NCBI RefSeq assembly: GCF_022201045.2
Contig: NC_068558.1
Coordinates: forward strand, 39,265,501 to 39,329,500
Source: Citrus sinensis
Lineage: Eukaryota > Streptophyta > Magnoliopsida > Sapindales > Rutaceae
Direction: 5' to 3'
Length of the DNA stretch: 64,000 nt
Shown: positions 35,356 to 46,800 of the stretch, one piece after another
Layout: the number at the start of each line of letters is the position of its first letter
How positions within the stretch are numbered: the first letter of the stretch is position 1
The notes under the pieces: model-generated
The model's database searches: none
What the model was told of the DNA's origin: nothing
Seen by the model: the letters and a program-made list of their open reading frames with translations, nothing else
Translations under genes and position numbers: made by a program

Positions 35356-38300
35356 CTAATTTGCAGCAGATCTTGGAAACTCGGTATCACTAACCTGAGA
35401 GTAGCCGTCTGCTTTTCGAGTCTCTTCCTCTTCAGCCAGAACTTTTTCTCTAGTCTTCTCACTCACTTCCCCTGCTGCCTTTGTAACCCGATTAAATGCA
35501 CCAGTAACCCAAGAAGCCCCAGTCAGCACATAACGATTCTTCATGATGGCAGATCCTGCATTACTCACTGTCTGCTCGGCAGCTGAAAAGGCAGACTTGG
35601 TCTTCTCAGAAACATGAAACTTTTCATCCATTTCCCTCACTTTGTCATTGACAAGTGTGGTTCCTGCGCTTATTTTCTCAGTGAAACCAATCTTCTGATC
35701 CAGAGAAGCCACTGTGGCTGTGGCAGTAGAAGTGAACCGATGCTTCTCATCAAAGGCCTTTGCTTTCCCGACAGCATCTTTGCCCAGAATAAAGCCCTTG
35801 GCCAGCATGGTGCTTACAACATCCTCTGCCTTATGGACAACAGATTCAGTACCGCCTTCATTTTTGTTTTCTCTTGCCTGAAAGATTGCATATTTTGGTC
35901 ACATTAGACAAATTATTTACCACAGTAAAATTAAAAGCAAATGCTCTAAATAAAGATATTACAGTTGATGTAACTGAAGCAGTAGCTGGCGGCTTGTAAT
36001 CGGGATCCAATTCTATGGTAACAGACTGGTCAACAATTGTTGCTCCCTGAAGAAAACAATAACCACATGAAACGTATATGGTAAAATGTCAGTTTGGCAA
36101 TTCTAACCCTACACAATCAGAGCTTCTTTCAAATAAGAAACATATCTGCATTAATAGAAACAGAGGTGATCTTTTTTTAAACAACACAAATGAGATGCAC
36201 TGGGAGATACAGTAGAGCAGATAAATAACAAGTCTAGATTGACTCCAACAGTGAGTGGTGATGGTGAAATTCTGATCCAGTGTCCATCTTTCAGGGTCAT
36301 GAGATGTCATTATAACTTGACACAAAAAAGACAGTAAACTGTACAAAAAAATTGAATTCAAAAGGCTTTCAAATACAAATATAATCCAACAGGAAGGTTT
36401 TTGGCATTAAGCTCCACAACTTTGAAGAGGATGCAAATAATGGCATGAATTTAAAAGATGCAGTAGCTAGTACTAAGACAATGACATGCACTTCAAAAGT
36501 TTCTAAATCAAGTGCTTAAAGTACAGTACTTAATTCATGACCATGCATCTTCCAATTTAGATACAAGTTCAACCTCCTTGATGAGCGATGACCTTCACTT
36601 TGAGATAAACATCAATCTCATCTCACTGGTAAGCATTTTGGATATTTTAAAGCTCAATACTGGATCAAAATATCCAAGGGGCCCGCCTGAGTTTAGTGAA
36701 GAAGTTTACTTAACTTCAAAGCTGAAGCTGTTGTTAAGAGCAACAAAACATATGTCATGACCAATGGTCTTTTTATGAAAACCTTTGACCACGTCTGTTT
36801 CTCTAAGTACCCACAATCCATAAAAACTTAAGGTTAAAGCATGGCAAGCACAACATGATTATTTTTAGCCTTTTTCAGAACCAAACCCTGTCTCTTCTAA
36901 TATAAGCCAAAAATTCCAGAAATCACACACAGTAGGTAATTGGCGAACTTTTAATCTAGTAAAAGTAATAGAACTGAAAGCAAGAAGATGAAGGCACACC
37001 GAAAGGAGAACAGCAGTTTCCGCTCCTTGGGGATCCTTGAAGACAACACGAGCAATTTGAGATCGCTCATTGTCGCTGAAAGAAAAACATAGTATTATAA
37101 CTACATAAGAACCTTAGCATATGCTTATATGTATGCTTAAAGGCAGTAAATTCTTCACCTGATGTTAGGAACAAAAGTCTTGACTGAGTTTAAATATCCC
37201 CAAATTTCTTTTTCTCAAATAAAAAGGGAGGAAAAGAGAAATACAAAATAAAACTAATTTTGAATAGCTATTAACTAACAAACCTATGCAGCTCAACATG
37301 TTCAATTTCACCACAAAGGAAAAGAATTCCTTAATATCTTGCTCAGTTGCCCCCAAAGAGACATTGCTTATTTTCACTGTTCTTATCTGTAACAATAAAT
37401 AACACATTAAGGAGAACACCATCAGTCAAAACTCATATAAGAAGCATTTCCATTATAACTAGAACAGAAATATTACCATGGAAACTTGAATTACAAAACT
37501 TATGCATATATCTGTTTGAATGCAGTATTGCAATTAATTACCGTTAGAATCTTGAATTCAACTAAACAGTTAAGACTAAAAGAAAATGAAATTATCAAAA
37601 ACATCTACTCATTCCACAATCATGATATGAGAGAAGCAAAATAAGAAAGATTGTTCAGATAAAACTACTGACAAGCCTCAGTGAGGCAGATTATGCCACA
37701 GGTGATAATTCATAGTAGTAATCTTTACTTGCTACCAATACAACACATCATAATTAGGCAAGCAAACAAGGAAGGCTTTTATAAGACTTCTTTTAATAAA
37801 AGCAACATCTTTTATTCATGAACTTGGAACCGGAGAACAGATTGAAGCAAAATAAGACGCACAAGTAGAGATCCATCAGAAGCACCTTGAACAATTATAC
37901 AGTGAAACTAACCAACCCCCCCCCCCCCCCCCCCAAAAAAAAAAGGTCCTATATAATCAAATTAAAATTTGTTAAGCAACAGGTAATAAATGTTAAAACT
38001 TGCAGAGCACCTTTTTTTTTTTGGGTAACTCGAAGTAAAAAGATTTCATAGAAACTATTTAACAAATTAAATTAGCCTCCCTAGCAGACATTTCATGAAA
38101 ATATTTAAACATTCCAAATCTTCCACCGGTTTCCTACACTTTTTCTCAGCAACCAAACAGATCAACATAATCAAAAACTCATTTCCAATCATCTTCCTTC
38201 AGCTGCCGACGGTATCAGTGGATAGGTTTAAAAATCACATCTTAGTTTATTCTTAACTTAATAGCACAAAATCAACGAAAAAACAAGAAGAAGAAAAAAT

Positions 38301-38370
38301 CACAACGAATACAGTTAAATTTAAATAAAAATAAAAAAGGAAATAAACAGTTACGAGTACTAACCATCAT
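35356..38370 (-). CDS. BPA1-like RRM protein (binding partner of ACD11), frameshifted in this sequence
   Basis: Five coding exons on the minus strand: 38365-38370 (only ATG ATG), 37284-37386, 37000-37075, 35963-36046 and 35356-35877. The product has an N-terminal RRM (RNP2-like VKISNVSL; RNP1-like ARVVFKDP) and a long C-terminal region with VVSTMLAKGFILGKDA, KIGFTEKISAGT and SNAGSAIMKNRYVLTGASW, the signature of the BPA1/BPL family. In Arabidopsis BPA1 binds the sphingolipid-transfer protein ACD11 and restrains cell death and ROS. Normal length is about 263 residues. The exons sum to 791 bases, one short of a multiple of three: at 37313-37318 the reading KEFFSF should continue with CGEIEHVEL but shifts to VVKLNML because one T is missing from a T-run. 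All other junctions stay in phase. Either a real null allele or a base-call error. Confidence 0.85.
37313..37318 (-). other. Frameshift site in the BPA1-like RRM
   Basis: On the coding strand the codons TTC TTT TCC TTT are followed by GTGGTGAAATTG. Adding one T to the T-run restores TGT GGT GAA ATT GAA CAT GTT GAG CTG, which is the family consensus, and the next exon then reads in frame (SDNERSQIA). A homopolymer length difference is the simplest cause. Confidence 0.8.
37917..37940. repeat. Poly-C/poly-A run in intron 1 of the BPA1-like gene
   Basis: A run of about 19 C followed by about 10 A within the first intron. A simple homopolymer tract, relevant mainly because read accuracy is poor in such places. 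Confidence 0.9.
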
Positions 38371-38499
38371 GGAGTCTTTCGTTCAGATGTTCAATCAATC
38401 TCTACAAACGCCAATTTCTTACACAGAGGTTTTGATAACAAATGAGATTTATTTATTTATTTATTCCAAAACAAAAAGGTTTTTTGAAACTTAAAGTCG

Positions 38500-40600
38500 A
38501 AGATAGAGGGGAGATTGAAAATCTAAATTTTAAAAATAATGGCAAATTCTGGGGTGTGTTCCTCTGCGTTTAACAGCATAGGATCTCTAGAAGCTTTATG
38601 CTAATTGGATATTGTACGCCGGCTTAAAGGATAAAGTCGATGAATAATGTACAATTGAGTAAAGCAATAGGTGCGAGTTTGTTATGGAATGTGACTTGTG
38701 GGGGATTTTTAATTGAACAGATGGACATGGCCTTGGCGTGTAAGGAGGATTGTCGCCATGTGGGTGGTCACGTGCTTTTCAATTTTTTTTTCTTTTTTAT
38801 TTTTCTGACCTTTTTTGGCCTGTTGGAAAACGCAACCTTGAAAGATGGAGTACAATTAATTCTGTGCTCCTCACCGCATTTTATTATTCTTATCCTTTCG
38901 CCACCGCCACGCTCTTATCCCGTACATCTTCACAATGCGCGTTTGCTTTGGCTCTCGTACCTTGTACAATTGTTCAAATCCAAATTATGAAATTAATACG
39001 TTAGATTCTGAGTTTAAATCATAATTAAAGAAAATTTAACGGTTTTTTTAATTAAAATTTTAAAATTGACATTTAAGGCTTTAAGTGTATAATATGCTTG
39101 TATTAATCTTTGCCATCCACACCGTGCGTGCTATAATGCATTTGTACAAAGTCTATTAGATTGGATATGTTTCATTTGGGTTTGATACTTTGATTGATGG
39201 ATTTAAACAAAATTACCATAAAGAAATAAATTCTCATCTTATTTATTTACCATAAGTTTTGTTTTTTGATTTGTGAATATTTAATTTTTTTTAATATACA
39301 CTTGTATGTTGCAATTCAATTGTAATAATATTGAACTAAAATTATTATTGCTGATCCTAAAGATAGACCGATAAGCTAGCGTCTCCTTTGATAGAAATAA
39401 TCAAAAGAAGCAGTTGATATTGTTTTTGGGTGCGGTATTTATTTTTGGATATAATATTTTGAATGGTTTTTGGTAACCACTAAATAATTTATGTGATAAG
39501 AGATTGAACAACTTCTTTAATACGAGATGAAGTCTTAATGGCTTGATCATTTTCTGAATATATTTATTTAGCAAGCCATCTAAATTTGACTATAAAGAAG
39601 TAGGAAGCTAAAAAAATAATTTAGGTTTTGATTACCATACCTTTAAAAGCGAGAGAAGATGAAATAATTGTGAATTTTGTGGAAATTGAGATAAGTTTTT
39701 TTGAACTCCACTATATCACTTAGGTTTAGAGTGGAGGAGATTTTGGTTCTCCTTCCTCTTTATGTAAAATCATGTGTTTTAATAATTTTATTATTTATTT
39801 TTTAGTCAATCCTTTGATAAATTATCAGTTGTAAATACAATCTTTATCTTTTTATAACTAGTGTTACTTTTTTCGTAACTATTGTTTATATATCTCTCAA
39901 TATGCTGAGAAAGAAAGAGAGGCATTCTGTCAAGAGCAACACTTCGTATTCATAAAAATAAAAAAATAAAATTTCTTTTTCATACACACTTAACATTTAG
40001 CAAAATCTTTTAAACATCAATTGGATAGCAATTAACAAGTGAATAATTTTAATTTATTTATCTTATTTATTTGTCTTTCGAGTTAAGAAGGCTCACCTAA
40101 TTAATGAAAGTATAATTTATATTTAAAGTATCAATAAAAGAATAGTTTTTGTTATTATTCAATGAAAAAAAGTTTGAAAATAAATTTTTGTTTTGACAAA
40201 AATATTAAGAATTCAGTAAAAATTTTTGTTGATTTTCTAAAAAGTTATTATGAATACGGTTTTCTTCATTCATGTTTTACAAAAAAATATTATTAAAAAA
40301 AACGCTTTAAACATGAATCGGGAGCTTAAAAATATTTTTGTAAGCATGTTTTCAGAACCGGTTCTCTAATAAACTTTGTACGCATGTTCGCTCCTCGTTT
40401 AATCCGGAGGATTTGAGACTTTTTAATTTTGAAATTGTGTGGGAATTACTTTGAGATAATCTTTATATTGGAATTTGATTTGTGGGCTTATGACCCGATT
40501 GTACCTATCAATATAAGGACAAACCGGTCCATAGACTGAAATGACTGTTGGGCCCAAAAGGGAAGCTTCTTGCGGGATTGACTTAACAAGTACAACTACC
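38500..40600. promoter_or_regulatory. Divergent intergenic region between BPA1-like and SYP2 genes
   Basis: The two genes point away from each other; their start codons lie 2.4 kb apart. The region must hold both promoters. The frames at 38640-39004 carry long hydrophobic runs from T-rich DNA and do not look coding. The AT-rich middle (39000-40400) shows no transposon boundary that I could fix. Confidence 0.5.
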
Positions 40601-40783
40601 AACAACAAGAACAGTTCAACACAAAAACGCAACACAAATTTGAAACGAAGACAAAACATCCCTCCTTGGATTCTCCCCAACGCGACGTTTCCTCCATTCT
40701 ATTTCTCTACAAGCAAAAAGCATCATCAGCAAACAAAACTAATTATTCGAATTCAATTCCAAAAAGATTTACAGAAACAAAAG

Positions 40784-40787
<4 letters not shown>

Positions 40788-40814
<27 letters not shown>
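40788..40814 (+). other. A27-type tract in the SYP2 5' leader
   Basis: An almost uninterrupted run of A ends two bases before the ATG at 40817. In the mature mRNA it would put a poly(A) stretch directly at the start codon. Confidence 0.85.
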
Positions 40815-40816
40815 CT

Positions 40817-43800
40817 ATGAGCTTCCAAGATCTCGAGGCTGGTGTAAGGGTTCCTCCTCAAAATCCCTTTAATGCTGCTAAACGAAAGCAGCAGCAGCAA
40901 AATCAAAGCCAATCGCAGGACCCGTCTCAAGCCGTGGCCGCTGCTATTTTCCAGATCAACACCGCCGTTTCCTCCTTCTATCGCCTTGTCAATTCCCTCG
41001 GTACCCCCAAAGACACCCTTGACCTACGCGATAAACTGTGAGTATTTTATTTTATTTTTCAATTGTGATTCTTATTTCAGAAATTTTGGTTCCTGGGGTT
41101 TTTCACTTTAGTGCTTGTACATTTTACTGTAGCTTATTGTACTCTCCGTTGCTGCTAGTGTAATGTTGATGACAAAATTAACAAACAAATAACACTTGTT
41201 AATTAACCATTGGTTGATTAATGTGATTAAAAATATGTGCTTTTCAATTTTCATCACTGTTGATGCTGTTCTGGATTTTTTTTTAAAAATAAATTTATAT
41301 TGTTTTTCTTCTTTTGCGGATGAAGTTTGGTGTAGTAGAAATTGCAAATTGTCAATTTACCGGAGGGTTATAGTAACTTGTGATAAATTTTTTTCCATCG
41401 TTTTCTTCCTAATCTTAAATTTAACTGGTCAACTTTTTAGCCTGACTTTTCTCTTTGTCTGAAATTTATGAAGAAACTAGAGCGAAAATCTGTGATTTGT
41501 TTTCATCTACTGTTATTTTTTCTTAATTCTCAAGTACTTTTCATGGATTACAAAAACAACGGGCATATGCCTTTTGACCTTGTATATTTTAGATTCCTTT
41601 GATTTCTTGAGGTACTATAGAAAGTAAAATTTGAATCGTTTGTGTGTGTTTGTAACTTTTTATTCCTTTGAATTGGCTGGCAGACACAAAACAAGGCTAC
41701 ATATTGGGCAATTGGTGAAAGATACATCAAGTAAACTTAAGCAAGCTAGTGAAGCTGATCACCACACAGAAGTCAGCGTAAGTAAATATGAAATGTTCTA
41801 TTTATATAAACAAATGCCTGGTTTTCTAGTAATGATTATTGAATTTGCATTTGCTATTCATTGTGTGTGGTTAGTTTAAGTATTGCTCTTCTTGCTTTTG
41901 GAAATATTTTCCCCCCAATATTCATGTTTAGATTTTATTCTTAAGTGGTATTTTCATTCAGTCATCTTAAGCAACCTTAACCTGCTACTGGTCTTTTCTA
42001 CCTTATTACAACATCTCTGAGTCTCTGGCTTCTGCACCACTCCTTCTGTGGAGCCTTCTTCTTCATCATTCAATCAAAATAACCAATGCCCCCTCTTTTA
42101 AGTTAGCCCTTGGAAGTTCCTTTAGAGTTTTCTCAGTTAGCATTTAATCATCATCAGCCAGTCCTTTTTTTTTTTCCCCCTTTTCTTTCAATATTCTTTT
42201 TCTCGACAATTCTATTCAAACTTACTCACCCATTTCTTTGAAAAATTGGTAGGATAGGGTTCGGTTCCACATTCATTTATCTACTCATTATGATGTGTGA
42301 AGGATTTGATTTATGTCTTAAGCACTGAAATTTTTTTTTCATTAAATTGCAGCCCATTAGGAAGATTGCTGATGCTAAGCTAGCAAAAGATTTTCAGTCT
42401 GTTCTTAAAGAGTTTCAAAAGGCCCAAAGGCTTGCAGCTGAGAGGGAAACAACCTATGCACCTTTTGTTCCCAAAGAATCTCTTTCATCTAGGTAATTTT
42501 AACTAAACACTTGAACTATTTATGCTTTGTTGCTTTGGTAAATCCTGACTGCCTTTTGACTTGGAGTAAATACTGTCTCCTATTTTATATTAGTGATACC
42601 AAATGGAACAGAAGGAATCTTAATGCCAATAAAATTGAAATTTCGAGAGTATGAAAACTTGACAAAATACAAATAAGTCTACACCTTGGAAAATTTATCA
42701 ACACAATTTTAAGTCCATAATGTCTGTGTTTTATAAATGGTTTAGGCACGCTACTTTTTGATTTGTATCTTGTTAAAGATTTGAAGATGCATTAAGAGTT
42801 AAGAAAAATCCATTAGTACCTATAATTTATAATATCTTGGATGAAAATGGTGGAAGGAAGTTCAGGGGTTCTAATTTATGTCACTAATCTGTATCTACCA
42901 TTATTCTTTGCTTTTGTCCCCTTCTAGGGGAAAAAAGGGGAAATATATATATATATATTATATGGCCAATCATTTGTGGCTTTAACATGTAGATGTCGTC
43001 TAATTCACTGGAACTTGGCTAAAAAGTGTGATAAATACACACAAATGCTCCGCCTCCAAGTACACAAGCAAATATAGTATTATTTACAGTTTCTGCTCAT
43101 TGGACAATGCTGTATACTGCTGAGCTCATTTCATTGTGCAAAGGATGTTGATTAGTTCCGAGGATGTATTCGGAGAGTTTTTCACTTTGAATCAATATGA
43201 GCTCGATATAGTGTCTGTCATTAACTCGGTTACAATTTCCTAGTGAGTAACTTTCGGAAGATTATGCTATTGTTCACATAATTATCGTTTTATACAAGTT
43301 GCATATAGATTATCTCATTTAATAACAATTCTGGTGCACGCACAATATACCGAACTAGTGCCTTCAAATAGTTGGTACATGTTTGGGAGTCCTGTCTAAT
43401 GTACAGACTCTCAGAATTCGCAAAAATTTTAATGAGATCCTAGCCTGTCCTGGACAATTTGCACATTGAATGGAATGATATAAAAGAATAGGGAGATGAT
43501 AAAGGATACATAGACATCTTAAGGGATGTCTAATCTATTCTGCTTTTTCTTTTTAGATAAGGAAAGGTATCTTGTTTGTTTATCTTTTGTCTATCTGTCA
43601 TTAATTCTATCTATGAATCAAGTCGAAAGGCTTCATTTTTGGTATCCCAGAATGGATTGGATCGTGTCCGCTAACGATCTCATGCTGAGTCTCAGGCAGC
43701 GTCTTGGATGGCACGGACCAGCCACATGCAGGGAAACTTGCATGTGTGGTTTTGGCTGGGGACCCCAGTATATTATAGTATAATGTGTAGGTTCTTGTAA

Positions 43801-46800
43801 TTTGAGTGAGATTGTCAGGGCGCAAAAGCAGAAATGGTTTGGTATTCCCATGTTCCCTGTATTGGTTATGTTTTTTGTTTCTTGTCTAGCAGAAACTAAT
43901 TGAGCTTCATTTGATCTCCCAGAAGCAGAATGGTGGTTTTGTTATAATCATCAATGTTGGGACATTCTGCAGTTGCTTGTAGGAATAGTTAGATTCTTTC
44001 GCTGTTTTATGATCATTATTCGTATGCTTTATTTTGTTTTTCATCAACTGTGATGCAGCTACTCTCCCCAGGAACCAGAAATAAGTTCTTCGAGGACTTC
44101 CCAACAGCAACTTCTTCTTCAAGAATCGAAAAGGTAAACAATTACTCTGTATTTACATCATACAACCTTACATTCATCAAATACTAGTTCAGTACAGTTT
44201 CCTGAGACAGATTAATAATTTTTATTGCATTTAAGGATATAAAATTCTTTCTCCACTTAGATTGCCTTCGAGGTAGTTCTTCTGAATTTGTTGTTAATTT
44301 GAACTACGACAATTGAAAGTGTATTTCCTGCCAACCCACCCTATGCTAGGTGAAGCTGTGGTTTACTATGATCTCTCAGTCCTACTTAACAGAATATGTC
44401 AAAAAGGAATATACTCTTTTCTGTTCTCCACCCCTGCAAAATTTCTTTAATGACGCAGTGGCGTCCACTTCATGGGCTACTTGAGATGCGTTTTTGGGTG
44501 TTGTTCCCTTTGAAAATGTAAACTGTCACTTTTCATCATTTGCTAGTGGAGCATGCCGGTTGATATTTTATCAAATTGTTGATCTCTTGTCACTTATGGT
44601 CTTTCATATGCTTTCTAGTACTTGGGAGATACTAAAGCAATCCCAGTTTTGAACACTGGAAGGCTGCAGAAGAAGGTGCTCTGATACTAATTGATGCATA
44701 ATTTTGAACATAAATCCCATGATCTTGCATATCCATTCAAACATATGTTTAGAGAGGCACAATTTGTTGCCTTGATTCACCATTTTGCAAGATGCTGTTG
44801 AGCTCAATAATTGTAGAACCAGTGATCTTAGACCTTAAATCCAAAACTCTATTTAATCTTCTTGTTCAGATTATCACCACCCTGCACATACACACAAGAA
44901 ATAAATGGGAGGGAATTAGAGCAAACTGCTCTTGGCCAAAGTACCAAATGGCCGAATAGTAACTCCCAATGGGCCAGAGTTAAATACTTTGGCTGAGTGT
45001 AGGCTCTTATGTATTAGTTATAAAATTGTCCATCCCATTATAGTGCTTTTTACACATTTTAGAGTTGGTTATGATTTGGGTGATTGCTCACATTTGACCT
45101 TTTGTTATTGTCACATGAATTAATTAGGTTGTTTTCTAAATATCTATGTTTTCTAAATTTGTCACTAGAATGACTTATACCATCCAAGTGGGAGATTATT
45201 GTATTTATTTCTCATATATTGGGGACTAGTATAAATCATTCTAAGTGCTTTGGCTGTGTTTGGTGCATGGTATTATAGTGTATTAAAATACTGTTCACAT
45301 TAAATTAATGCTAGTATCATGTTTGGAAGAACATAGGAATGGGTTAAAGTAACTGTGCTACAGTCGGGTTTAGGTAATGCGGCAGTTTGCCGCGTTAGCT
45401 TGCGTTTCTTTTTCTTTTTTTTTTCTTTTGTTGTTTTGCGTTTGCAGCTTGTGTTTTTTTTTTTCTTCTTTTGCGTTTGCTTTTTACTTTTGCTTATAAT
45501 AATAATAATAAATAATATAACTTTTTAATTTAATAGGATATTATATAATATTTTTATTTTTAAATTATAATTTAATATAAATTAATAAATATATAATTTA
45601 TTATTCAATAATATAATATAATATTTTTATTTTTATATTATAATTTATTAATAAATTTATAATATAACATAACTAATAATAAATATTTAGATATGAATAA
45701 ATTTGAATAACATTAATTTAAAATTAATAATAATATAAATAATAATATAGAATATTAATATAATAAAATGTATAATTTAAATTAATCACAAAAAAATTAA
45801 TACAATACAGTGTAGCACCAAGCATTGTACAACATTATTATAATACAGTGCTAATGTAATACAGCATAATACAATACACCAGCATTAAAATAATGCAATA
45901 CAACATAATACAATATAGTGTGCCAAACGCACCCTTTATGTTTTATCAGATTAATATGTGTCTAATGTCAATTGTCAAATTTTAAGGAGTAATTTTGATA
46001 GACTCATTTATTGTATGGTCAAATTTTAAGGAGTAATTTTGATAGACTCATTTATTATATGATCATAATGTGTCTAATGTCAATTGTCAAATTTTGAGTA
46101 ATTTTGATAGACTCATTTATTATATGGTCAAATTTTAAGGAGTAATTTTGATAGACTCATTTATTATATGATCATATAGGGTGCGTTTGGCACACTGTAT
46201 TGTATTATGTTGTATTGCATTATTTTAATACTGGTGTATTGTATTATGTTGTATTGTATTAGCATTGTATTATAATAATGTTGTACAGTGTTTGGCACTA
46301 CACTGTACTGTATTAATTTTTTTGTAATTAATTTAAATTATATATTTTATTATATTAATATTTTATATTATTATTTATATTCTTATTAATTTTAAATTAA
46401 TATTATTCAAATTTATTCATATCTAAATATTTATTATTAGTTATATTATATTATAAATTTATTAATAAATTATAATATAAAAATATAATATAATATTATT
46501 GAATAATAAATTATATATTTATTAATTTATATTAAATTATAATTTAAAAATACAAATGTTATATAATATTATATTAAATTAAAAAGTTATATTTATTTTT
46601 TATTATTATTACAAGCAAAAGCAAAAGTTAAAGCAAAAAGCAAATGCAAAAGAAGGAAAAAAAAAAAAAAAAGGTAAGCTAAACCCTTAACCCATGTCAT
46701 GCTCTCCCAAACATGATACAAGCATTAACTTAATGTGAACAGTAATTTAATACCCCCTTAATACTACAACCAAACACACCCATAGTGTGTTGATAAGTCT

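Noticed and set aside
38640..39004. Plus-strand frames at 38640-39004 as a gene upstream of the syntaxin
   Set aside because: The hydrophobic runs come from T-rich DNA. Two frames overlap in the same place and neither has a recognisable domain or good exon context.
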